Assembly: GCA_037962975.1 (NCBI GenBank)
Contig: CM075672.1
Span: 122,126,001-122,190,000 of the forward strand
Direction: 5' to 3'
Length of the DNA stretch: 64,000 nucleotides
Source: Clitoria ternatea
Taxonomy: Eukaryota; Streptophyta; Magnoliopsida; Fabales; Fabaceae
Made by a program: the position numbers and the translations under genes. Shown here piece by piece: positions 12,701-23,697 of this stretch (within the stretch, counting starts at the first letter, position 1; every line of letters begins with the position of its first letter). The notes under the pieces are model-generated. The model did not search any database, was not told where the DNA came from, and saw only the letters and a list, made by a program, of their open reading frames with translations.

Positions 12701-13637
12701 TGTTATGGCCACTGTTGTGCTGTTTTTCCAACTGGTCTGTTTTCCTTGCTGTTTTTGGCCCGTTTGGGCATCTTAATGACACTTTTGGCCTCCGAGTTCT
12801 TCATGAAAGTTGTAGATAATTGTGTTACGGAGGTGTGAGAATTGGTCTCACATTAATTGGATTTTTCTAACTCTCATTAGGCGAAAAATACCGAACCTAT
12901 TACGTTGAAAAATTCAAGTTTAAGGGGGTTTTGAACCCAACTTTTTATGGTGGCCAAATTGGGACTAATAGGTGATATTTGTGACATGTCCCACTATTTT
13001 TAAGACTAAAAATAAGATTTCCTCATGCCTTAGTGCTAAAATTTATCATGGGCTTATTGTTGCCTAAAACCCCTTTTATTATGTAACAACAAGCGATTTC
13101 ATTAGGGGTCCATGTGTGGTGTGTCTTAGTGGTGATTGAGGAATGGCTTAAGGCCTTGGAGAGGTACGTGTATGCCTATACTATGTTATGAATACATGTG
13201 TTCCTCACCACTACTGATGTATTATGAATCATAATAAAAAGTAAATGATGTGGTTATATGACACACCTTGTGTGATAATAAAACCAATGAGGGGAAAATT
13301 GAATGGCCACGAGCGTATAAATCAATGGATTTGAAATGGTGGCAATGATGATTGCTAAACATATACTTTTGAAATACCTTGTTGTTTTCCATGCGCGGAT
13401 AAATGCCATGATGCTTCATATGATTTTAATTACCATGCGTGGTTTGATGTGGTTATGAATATTGTGCCTTGAGGGGCCTTATTATTTCTTATGTGCCAAT
13501 GATAATAAGATTAAATATACGATTTATCCCTAATTGAGAGGGTGAGATATCCTTGCGAGGTTGTTGGGCACATGCATTATTGCATTGTTGCATTCATGGC
13601 ATAGCATGGCATTGATATGCATTATTATTGAATGAAT

Positions 13638-14005
13638 CACCTTGCGGGGTGCCACGAAGGGTAAATCCCTGAGTGAAGAGGACGTTGTCCTATTGTTGTC
13701 AATTTATTGTTGAATATATCACCTTGCGGGGTGCCACGAGGGGTGTATTCCCGAGTGAGGATGGTATTGTGATAATTATTGTGAAGAGAATCACCTTGCG
13801 GGGTGCCACAAAGGGTATATCCCTGAGTGAAGAGGACGTTGTCCTATTGTTATTGAATAATGTTGAAATATACCACCTTGCGGGGTGCCACGAAGGGTAT
13901 ATCCCAGAGTGAAGAGGACGTGATCCTATTGTTATTGAATTGTTGTGAATTGAATCACCTTGCGGGGTGCCACGAAGGGCATAGCCCTGAGTGATGATGA
14001 TATGA
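13638..14005. repeat. ~82-bp tandem repeat x5 inside LTR B
   Basis: Five units beginning CACCTTGCGGGGTGCCAC at 13638, 13720, 13792, 13874 and 13956, so the period is 82 bases with one unit of 72. The corresponding place in copy D has no such expansion. An open frame across the units is a by-product of the repeat. Confidence 0.92.
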
Positions 14006-14014
14006 TTTTGTGCC

Positions 14015-14480
14015 GGTGGTTGCGATCACCTGGATTGTGAAATGTGAAAGGCCCTGCGGGGACCATTATATGATGATGAACCAGTGGTTGCGATCACTTG
14101 GTATTTGATATGATAAAGGGCTTGCGAGCACCTATGATGCCCATGGTTGCGATCATAAGGCGGGAGTACCCCTTACGAGGCGGGAAACCTATGTGAATTG
14201 TTGAACGTGGTTGCGATCACGAGAAAGCTCCTTGCGAGGCTGCTTTAGGGAGTACCCCTTGCGAGGCGGGAAACCAATGATTATGAATGTTTGATTATGG
14301 TGGTTGCGATCACCTATTATGATTATAAAAGATTGATTATGGTGGTTGCGATCACCCATTATGGTTATGAATGTTCGATTATGGTGGTTGCGATCACCCA
14401 TTGATATGGAATTAAATTTATTGTATATTTGAAATAGGATGACCACGAGTATTGAGAAACCCCTTGCGAGGAGGTACTGA
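14015..14480. repeat. GGTTGCGATCAC / CCTTGCGAGGCGGG module array, copy B
   Basis: Repeated GTGGTTGCGATCAC and CCTTGCGAGGCGGGAAACC modules, including three consecutive 55-60 base units near 14285-14400. Same family array as in copies A and D. Confidence 0.85.
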
Positions 14481-15823
14481 ATAAAAGATAAAATGAATAG
14501 ATGATGTTAATGATTGAGAATGCCCTTGTTGATAAGTGGCAACGTGATAGTGTTCGCGAGTGTGCATATATTGTGTCTATTTATAATATAAATTGCGATT
14601 CATGAGGCTGTATGCTTATTGTAATAATGAGTTAATGAATGAATGATAATTTCATATTTTGATAGCAAAGCACACATGATGTTTGTATGCATATACACTT
14701 GATCACCATATTTGTTATTTGTCATTTTGAATGTATAACTCACTCTCCCATGTGGTCTCCTTTTTAGAATTGTGATGCAGGTTGCCTTGGGATGAGTTTG
14801 GATTTAAAGATCAAGCTTTGGTGAAGGTAAATAGTGGTAGAGGAAATGCCTTGGCCGGCAGCATTTATGAATTATTATGTATTAAAATTATGAAATGTAT
14901 AATTTGATTATGAAGATATAGATGTTTTAATGAATTTGAATATGTATAGGATATCCCCTTTTGGAACTGTGAATTGGGGCCGCAAATATAGTATGTACTA
15001 GATGATTAAGTGTGTATTAGAAAAATTAGAATTGATCGATGTAAGCTGATGATTGAGATAGTTGGGGGTATATTCCCGAATGTACATAAAGTTAGTTATA
15101 TCTTAGGCTTTGCATGCTCATGTAATTATGTAAGATGATGATGGTTGTCTATTAGGCTTGTAATATGCCACTGCATGCTTGCCTAGCCTTTTCTCATATC
15201 TTCATATATGGGACTAGGCGTGTGCCCGGTATACATATTCTTCTGCTGTATACTCTATTATTTTGTATACCTTTATGGGCAATTTACTTATCGATCCAGT
15301 TTTAAGTTATATAATCTCACTCTTTGGTTTTCTGTGACTTGGGTCTCCATGTGGTCATGATGGTGTATTGGAAATGTTTTCAAACGTGAAAAATTTATTC
15401 ATAATTTTATTAATTATATTGATCACATTGGGATTCGAGTACAGAAAACCAGGGGTGTTACAAGCGAGGGATGTCCTGGTCCTCCAAATTGTATTGCCTT
15501 GATCACTTTTTATTTTCTTTATATAGGATCTTCATCTTAAACCAACTTATGAACCCTTTGGATATATTTTGAGGTCATTAATCCTTATGATGTTTAACCT
15601 CTTTGAACCCAACTATATCGCAACAATTTAAATAAATTTTTCACTGTTTTCAATTGAGAATTTCTCAATAGTTGTTTCCCTTAACTTCCCTTCTCATATC
15701 TTCATATATGAGTTAGGTCTTTTTAGATCCAGGGTATTGAATGATAGTTTCACTACCTATGTTTTTCATAGATTAATTATACTAAAATCGCAAAAAATTT
15801 ACCCCTATTTTTGGGGCGTCACA

Positions 15824-16555
15824 ACTCCTTTCTCTAGTGTTTTACCTTGGTCCTCTCCCAAAGGTGGGGACAACACTTCCTTATCTCTCTAACTCATAGA
15901 GAGTGGCGGAACTTTCTCCTCCACACAAGTCTCTTCATCTTTTTCTATTTCTAGTCCAAAAACCTCTCTAGATCTAGGCTTTTCTTCCACTAATTACTTC
16001 ACCTTCAAGCTTCCTTTTGCTTTCGATTTGATCCTTCTTCCAACCTCCAAATCCGTGAGCTTCATCTCTATTGTAGAAGTCTCTTGGATATAAGCAAGCA
16101 AGAGGAGAAGATCTAACAATTCAAGGCTAGGAAATTGAAGAATTTCCTACAACATACATCGTGTACAAATAAATATTTCCTTAACACAAAAAATTATTTT
16201 GAATATTATCACTGTAACCATAATAAATTCCTTATTATTCTAGACCATTAAATATCCAATTTGACTTAGTAGTCACATTATCCATTAAATTGTCCATTTT
16301 CAGTAGATCTTAATTTACTGATGAATCACAATTACTACATAATTAATTTTTCTATGCATTTGGGCATCAAATAATTAATTAATATCATACTAATAATTTA
16401 TTTTTCTAAAAATTAGGATATTACACCCACCACATCCTTCTTCTTTCTTTTCCTATTAAAGGACTCACTCCCTCTCAAATGCAAGAACATCATGCCCAAG
16501 GTCTATTGAAAAGTTTATTCGAGACCATTAATGTACCACTAGCATATTTTTACTT
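15824..16555. other. Probable continuation of gypsy 3' LTR, then AT-rich spacer
   Basis: The CT-rich sequence from 15824 follows naturally on the CT-rich sequence that ends at 7628 once LTR A is removed, so it is probably the rest of the gypsy 3' LTR. The string AGATCTAACA near 16115 is a possible LTR end. From about 16120 to 16555 the DNA is AT-rich with no gene seen. Confidence 0.45.
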
Positions 16556-16900
16556 CACTAGTGGAAAACAGGCTTTTTACACCAATCTTTTTAGCTTTTT
16601 ACACCGATTATAGGACCGATGTAGATGGCACCGTAGAGAAAAATATAGACTTTATAAATCGGTTTTGGAACCGGTGAGAAAAATAGATTTTACACCGATT
16701 CTTTGTACTATAACTGGTGTAAAATGTAGTATTTATACCAGTCTTGTTCCTTACAACCGGTGTAAAATATATCTTTCTCACCGGTTATTTATTTATGTCT
16801 GGTATAAAAATTACATATTTACACCGGTCATTCATTTATGCCCGGTATAAAAGTATACATTTACACCTATTATTGACAAGGACCAGTGTAAAATAATATG
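16556..16900 (+). mobile_element. CACTA-type left terminus with subterminal repeats
   Basis: CACTAGTGGAAAACAGGC at 16556 is a CACTA terminal inverted repeat start, and it is followed by an array of TTTACACCGG...CCGGTGTAAA units in inverted pairs up to about 16895. No right end with the same subterminal motif is present in the window. The three bases before it are CTT. Confidence 0.65.
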
Positions 16901-17274
16901 TACTTTACAATTGATTACACCTGAGAGTTTCAAAGAAAATTCTGAATTGCAATTATTAATTACCACTCTATTTTTGTATAAAGATTACTACATTATTTTA
17001 TAAAGATTACCACTTCATTAACCAAATAAAAAAATACTAGTGGCTATATGATAGGTAAATGTAAGGATTATATGAAACTGATTCTTTTAAAACAAAGGTA
17101 ATCGTATCTACATTATTAAAACTGAAAAACCAAACCAGCCACAATACTTCCAGCATTATAAGGGAAAATTCCAACTAATCAATCCAGAAAAAGACTAAAG
17201 AATTTACAGCAATAATAATAGGGTATGCATACATAAAGTCTAACTAGTTTAGTAAAAACGACAAGTTCACACAC

Positions 17275-19620
17275 TCTTCACAAAAGTTACAAATTCTTCA
17301 AGATCATCTAACTTTTCATTTGAGAGGTCTGCAAACAAAAAATGATCAATTCAGAAATATTAAGTTGATTGGTAAAACAAATTTTAGAGTCACTGATGAT
17401 GAATTAAATATTAACCTTTCTAAGAATTGAATTAAAATATATTGTTAATATAAAATATTTTCATACTCTCATTCAATTATAAATTATAATTACTATAAAA
17501 GTAAAAAATTATTGATTTTTTAATAATAACTTTAAAAACTATACATAAAATATTATTTTAATTAGTTGAGAATATAAAAATACTTATCATTACCACCCGA
17601 CCTTTTTCATGTTTCTTCAAATACTTCAAAAAGTTTTACAAATTCTACACATAGCATACAGTTCAGCAAAGTATTTCTATAATATTAATTTAAAAATAGT
17701 ATAATTCATAAAATATAAAATAAAAAGGAATATCAAATTAAAATACACTTAACATTGTAATTTGATTATTTTAATCTTTAATCTCTTAGAGTCACCATAA
17801 TCTTTCTAGGTGAACTATTAAATTTGTATTCGTCAATAGAAACCTATGCTCCAATCACATCTACATATAAGAGTATAAAATCAAAATATATAAACAATCA
17901 TATTCATATAGGGCAAAACAATTCATATATTTATAAAATTGATATTTACCAACTAAATACTCAGAAGCAACGCGACTATTAAACAGATCACCAAAGCTCA
18001 CAAAATCCAAACAATGTACTGGTATATTAAAGATATCACGCTGCTATACAACTATACTTTTCCTAATAAGGGTTAAAAGAAAAGGACAAAGAATCTCAGT
18101 GGTTAATAAAGAATAGTCTGAAGAGTTAATACTTACAATGATTACACCGTCACAATATTCATTAATTTGAATGTGAGATTGCACATAATAATGGACCTGC
18201 AATCATACAATAAAAAAACAGGGACAAAAGATATTAGAATGCATGCCTTTTAAGAAAATGTAAAACTAAAAGGAAAAAAAAACCCATTTGGCCAGCTAGG
18301 GGAAAATAGGCCAACCTCATCTATCATAGGAAGAAAATCACCGGCAGCTTGAAAAATAACTGTCTCAGCTTTCCCATCCTACATACCATAACCAATGCAA
18401 AGTTATTTTATCACTGTACTGTTAATGTTTACAATTTAAAAAGAAAATATTACATCCACATATTAAAAAGAAAAGGTTCAAAAGGAAATAAATATTGTTT
18501 TTCAACTTAAAAGGGTACAATGTGTGTGTGGTTATATGACCTTTATTATGTGTCATATGCAATAAGCTTAGCACTTTCAACCTGAAAAGCATTAAATGCA
18601 ACTTTTTAAATTCATTAGGATAGTTGTCAACTATAACATTCATTTTCTCACTACTATGTCTTTATCTGGTGTTTGAGGACTTGAAAAAACACAGGGCACA
18701 AAGGTATAAAATTCCACAATGTCAACATGATGAGCCTTATTGGCAAACCATTATAAGTGCAAAGTTTTTAAATCAATACCAGCTGAATATTAGGAAAATA
18801 GTGGTCTATCACAAGTTCAGAACTTTTTTGATAGAAAAGTTAATACCCTTTTGAATCAACAAAATTTGGACCAAGAGTTCCATCAACGATAAAGGTTCCT
18901 TTTTTTCTTGAACTGTCATAAGCAGCAATTCTAGAATCTTAGTAAGCTAACATGGTAGGGAAAAGCTTGAGAAATATCATGAACTAATAGTTATAACAAA
19001 CATTAAGAGTAAATTTGCAAACTGTGAAGACAGGCCACCGTATACCTTGTCATCACTCAGCAGAGTAAATGTAATAAGATTTCTAATAAACTGCAAAATA
19101 GATTTTCTTTCCCAATCAATGTTGAATTATAAAAGAGTTAAAAAAAAGTGACCAGTCTTAAGTAAAAAAATAATATAATCAGTAATCACCTAGTGGAGTG
19201 CATAAACAGCCCAGAATTCCCCATTGAAGTCACCAATTACTACACCTTCATGCAAGTTATTATCAGTAGCATGGCTACGTGCAGCAGAAGTGAGATATGT
19301 TCCCTAACGGATCAAACAAAGATTAGTAAGGATACAGGTGACTAATAGACTAATAAAAATTTGAAGGAACTATGAACACTTGACACGCTACATGTACCTG
19401 TCCAACCTATATTATTGAAATCAAACACATTTTTATTACTATAATTTATCTAATTTACAAATTTATTTAATTTAGAAATAAAAAAATAAGTTATTCTTTA
19501 TGGATAGAGTACAAGGGCATACCTTGCATGTCATACCAATATCATCTAGTATGTTAAATCCGACCAAAGAAACAGTAACTGCTGACCCTCTCTCCACATG
19601 ATATCAAACATCTGGGAGAT
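17275..19620 (-). pseudogene. Unidentified intron-containing gene fragment, probably captured
   Basis: Short coding blocks with GT-AG borders follow each other on the minus strand, from high to low coordinate: GSAVTVSLVGFNILDDIGM (19510-19590), NLHEGVVIGDFNGEFWAVY (19200-19310), ITFTLLSDDK (about 19050), GTFIVDGTLGPNFVDSK (18850-18960), VIFQAAGDFLPMIDE (18310-18380), VHYYVQSHIQINEYCDGVII (18135-18200), RDIFNIPVHCLDFVSFGDLF (17950-18045) and a last exon ending LSNEKLDDLEEFVTFVKSV and stop (about 17275-17335). Some blocks have internal stops. I do not recognise the family. The position between CACTA termini suggests a host gene piece carried by a transposon, now dead. Confidence 0.55.
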
Positions 19621-19669
19621 GATATATCAGGTAGAAATTCACAGTTATCACTAGTGGAAAAAATGGAAA

Positions 19670-20225
19670 TAATCACGGTTAAAAATGGCCTTTATTCACG
19701 GTTAAAGAACCGTGGTTGTTGCAGCCGTGGTAGTAGATGAGGGCCTTTAACCACGGTTAACAACCGTGGTAATAAATCACATATGACCACAGTTAAGAAC
19801 AACCGTGAATATAACTTACTATTTATATTCACAGTTATCGAGCACAACCGTGAATATAAGAACTAAAAGGTTTCAGTTACAAACTACTTATATTCACCGT
19901 TATGCTAATACCGTGGATAAAGAGTATCTATATTCACGGTTGTCCAGTATAACCGTGAATATAGATTCTATTTATCCACGGTTGTCCATCATAACCGTGA
20001 ATATAAGTACTAAAAGGTTTCAATTACAAACTACTTATATTAACGGTTATGCTACTAACCGTGGATAAAATGTATCTATATCCATGATTGTCCATCATAA
20101 CCGTGAATATAAGTAGTTTGTAACTAAAACCTTTTAGTACTTATATTCACGGTTATGGTAGTAACCGTGGATAAATATAGTCTATATTCACGGTTGTTAC
20201 CATAACCGTGAATAAATACTGAGGT
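19670..20225. repeat. CACTA-1 left subterminal repeat array
   Basis: Many copies of TATTCACGGTT and its complement AACCGTGAATA, placed as inverted pairs with 7-12 base loops. Arrays of this kind are the usual binding sites of the smaller CACTA-encoded protein in En/Spm. Confidence 0.9.
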
Positions 20226-20476
20226 TTTTTTTTTAATATGGTTTCTGTTTTATCGTTTCCCAAACCTGCATTCAGACAACCAGTACAGTATACAGTATGT
20301 CACAGCAACACTATATAAAAAGAATGGTATGTATATAACAATTTATTTTCTATATCAATTCATAACAACCTAAAAAATGAAAGTATATACAATTAAGTTG
20401 AATATAATCTAATAAAAGTAAACCCTAAATCCTACTGGATACATATATAAAAGAATAAAGATCCTATATCTAGCTT

Positions 20477-23400
20477 CACCTAACTTCAATGAAGTGTGAG
20501 GCCCATTGCTTTCTAACATAATCTGCAAGTGCCTTTGTGAAATATGACCGGTCCTTAAAGTACTGCAAACAATGCACAAAACAATTAGAACAAAAGCTTT
20601 ATTTATTACAAGAAATTGATGAAATTGGTAGAAAAGTAGTCCAAATGATGAGACTTACATCTGTCCATCCATCTACTAAATGTTGTTGGACAATGGTTAG
20701 CATAGTGTGCATGACGAAATAGCCACACTCGTAGGTACCCTTCTGCCTGTAAGACTACAATGGACATATAGTATAGAATAAGTGAATTCGCAACTTAAAA
20801 AATATGTATTGAAGATTTGAATGAATACGATTGACTTACTTTTGGGTGCACCCATGCAACTTTTCTTCCGTTGGACTTGTTTCCAATCAGTAGATTGTAT
20901 CCAACCACCGCCCTACATCAAACAAAACACAAGATAAGTTAGAATCATACAGTTCTAAAAATGATGTAATCGAATTTGTATTTATTTTTTAAGGATTAAC
21001 TTACCGGTCTACTATATCTTTCAGGTCTTGTGGAACCATCCGATGCAAAGTATCAAAGTACAGAGCAAGATAGTCCTTCGGACAGATCACCACAAGCGTC
21101 TAGTGAGCCCTGCAGTTTCCAGTGATAAGTGAGACTTCAAAATGCAAAAATTCATGACAATAATTATGGAATAGAATATTACCCTTTATGATAGGGGCCC
21201 ATGTATACAGACTTCCTAGACTCAAACATCCAATTCTGGATGTATGCCTGGGTGCCCTGCGGGGTGTTTCCTTGCTTCTGTATGAGCGAGGGCTCTAAGA
21301 AACCATAAGTTCCTTGGAAACCCATGTCCACACATAGTTTTGCCAGAAACCTAAACAAGTTAAGACATGGTTAGCGACAAATAACTTGTATAATGAAAAA
21401 ATTGGACAAAACAAGGATATACTTACAGCTCCCACAACTGAAAGATGGAGCCGTTCAGCATCGACGTCCCCGAAATAATGTCACACATGTCAGAATGTGT
21501 AACGTAAACTGGAAAATCACTGGGACGGCCGAACACTAGTGGCTGCCATGGGATCTGAACAGTGTCCTCTCCTTGCTCATACCCGATGCGCCATAGCATC
21601 TGGATGGGATCCTTGGCCGGGTCTGGCTTCTTCAATGTCTGTTCCTGTTGAACAATTGACAACCATCACATTTTGTACCATAATTGACAATATAACCAAA
21701 TTAGTTAGTGTTAAGGGTTTTTACCTGTCCAGGGGCAATCACTAGAAGTCTGTTGGGCCACATCAGAAAGTGGCCCACCGCCTGACCGACGGTCTTCACC
21801 TCCGGAGTTGCCACTGGCACAGCAGCATCCTCCTCGAGGACGAGCACAACAGAGACCCTTGACATACCATCAGGTAATGTCTGATGGTGAACCACAGGGC
21901 CTAAGTTGTACACCATACCAGTGGCAACTGGCTCCTCCGACCCGTCAATGAACAGGTCACATTGACGGGTGTCTGGTGGCTCGACCCCATCATCGTCAGG
22001 GTCAGCCGCAGCGCACGACCCCTTAGTGCTAACCTTCCGTATCTACATATTTACACATCAAGCAGAAGTTATTCAACAATGAAATTTACAAACAATAAAA
22101 CCGAGGAAATTAAATAAAGAATCTAACATGTGGGTCGCTAGCTGGTGTAGTAGTCTCCTGGTGGTGGCTGAGTGAGGCCTTCATCTCCTCTCTGAATCGG
22201 TCCATCTCCTGGTGGAGCCTGGATATCTTCTACTGGTACTCAGCCTTCACAACAGCCACCTTCTGCTCCACCATTTTCTCAAGGGAGGGGGCAGGGTCGG
22301 GAGCACCATAATAGGAGCGGAGGCCTGTGAAATGTGAATGATTAGCCCATAATTGTTTAACAGATAACAAAATGAAAGCATAGAGTTATTTACCACTTAC
22401 CTACACCTCGACCAACAGCACGCACTCTTCCTGGGTGCTCTGGCCTGCCAATGGCGGTAGTCAAAATATCCTCCCGTCCATGGGCTACGAAAGACCCTTG
22501 GGTTGATTGCTCAACCAAGGAATCCTGAAACCAAACAAGTTAGTATTCATTTCGTTCACGTAAACCAAAAAACAGACACTGATACAAAGGGGAATACTTA
22601 CTATCCGTGAGGCAACCTCCTGAGCTTGTGAGGAAATGTATTCCCCACTCTTCTTGATCCTAGCCTGCTTCCATTTGTCGTGGCGTGTAGGTGGGGAAGG
22701 GGGATCCACAATACCAGCGTCAGTCTGACACTGACTCAGCCTCTCCTGTGCCAGCCGATCTTCCAACCTACGGTAACCCCCACGTGACAGTGTGTGTGGG
22801 CAGTCATTTAGCTTCCTAGTCTCCTGAGCTTTCTTTCTGGTCTCCTACAACAAGAAAAAAAAATATTCAGAGTTAGCCGTTTAAATTATACATAGTTTAA
22901 TCATCTAAAAACCAATGTACCTGAAACTCGGCAGAATGTCTAGATGCAACAAAAGCATCCCAGGTCTCCTGATTGATAAAGGGATATTTCTCTCCAGGGA
23001 ACTTTCCTTGGTCGTCCCCGAATACATACCTACAATTCAGGTACATTTAAACTAAGGATTGGTACAATTTGGTGAAGCGTTGATTAAGAATTTAAAGTTC
23101 AATATACCTCGTGGTAAGTATGGATTTGAACGACCTTCATCGCTCAGCCATAATACCGAGGACCTTCCTCCTCGCTATGTCAGAAGATGGTATGTTAAAA
23201 GAATCCTACATGAAAGGAGTTAGTCCATAAAGGAGTCCTTATTAAGAGTTACATGAAATAATACACTAAAATACAACTTAAATAATATCTAAGTTACCAG
23301 AACATCACTCCATAGCTGGTTCTTCACCACCTCCTCGACATGATCCCAGTCAGGGATAAGGATGGACACCTTCGACCGAGCCACAACCCCCAAATAACTG

Positions 23401-23582
23401 CTAAACTTCGTGGCATTCGGTCCACTAAATCTACCGGTGTTGACATCCATGTCAACAAGTAGCCTCTCTCCCCGGTGACGCCTAAGTGCAACGTCTGGCA
23501 TCCGGGTAACACCTCTGCTCCTCCGAGCAGAGGAACCACTGGCCTGTGAGTCAGACCTGGATCATCCATCCTGGTCAGCCAT
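20477..23582 (-). pseudogene. CACTA-1 second gene: TnpA-like protein with Ulp1-like C48 protease end
   Basis: About 13 exons follow in order with GT-AG borders. The N-terminal half has a Transposase_24 (Ptta/En/Spm) character (IPSSDIARRKVLGIMAER; PFINQETWDAFVASRHSAEF; THR-rich charged middle). The C-terminal half from about 21660 resembles plant transposon Ulp1 proteases: VYVTHSDMCDIISGTSML, then LVVICPKDYLALYFDTLHR with the catalytic Asp, and QKGTYECGYFVM with the catalytic Cys. The Trp expected after the catalytic His is a TAG stop (about 21098). Further stops replace codon 7, a Trp near 23135 and a Gln near 22230. The gene ends at 20477-20479. It is upstream of nothing else and downstream of TNP2. 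Confidence 0.8.
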
Positions 23583-23697
23583 GAGTATCTGTCCAAACAA
23601 GGAAACAAAACTGTCAAATATTTAATATAACATTTAAAACAACGAATAACTAATATAACATGTAATTCAATGAATCACTAACAAGATTAATACCCTA

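Larger units (their letters stand above)
10378..15462 (+). mobile_element. Solo LTR, copy B (5085 bp), TSD AGCGA
   Basis: The element runs from TGTAACATCCTG to GGGGTGTTACA and is flanked by a perfect five-base duplication AGCGA (10373-10377 and 15463-15467). It has TG...CA ends and contains no primer site, gag or pol, so it is a solo LTR formed by recombination between two LTRs of a large element. A CT-rich block (10720-10860) lies just after a TATA-like TTATTATAAA, and the string GGAGAG followed by GTATGA near 10965 looks like a splice donor at the end of a leader exon. At over 5 kb this is an exceptionally long LTR; Ogre-type gypsy elements are one possible source, but no internal region is present to test this. 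Confidence 0.93.
7629..15823 (+). mobile_element. Solo LTR, copy A, interrupted by solo LTR copy B
   Basis: It starts TGTAACATCCC and ends GGGGCGTCACA, the same terminal style as copies B and D. The flanking five bases are GCTCC (7624-7628) and ACTCC (15824-15828), a one-mismatch target duplication. Without the inserted copy B its own length is about 3.1 kb. It shares internal landmarks with B and D: the GTCGG-CCAAGTATCTC block near 7805, a CT-rich block at 7985-8170, the GGTTGCGATCAC modules at 9290-9600 and a 3' block containing CTTCTCATATCTTCATATATG. No gag or pol lies within it. Confidence 0.8.

Noticed and set aside
13673..13912. 79-codon open frame
   Set aside because: It runs through the 82-base tandem repeat and is absent from the related copy D.
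836..16430. GGATGTTACACC at 836 and GGATATTACACC at 16418 as ends of a common LTR family
   Set aside because: The sequences before them do not match each other and no corresponding TGTAATATCC-type start was found.
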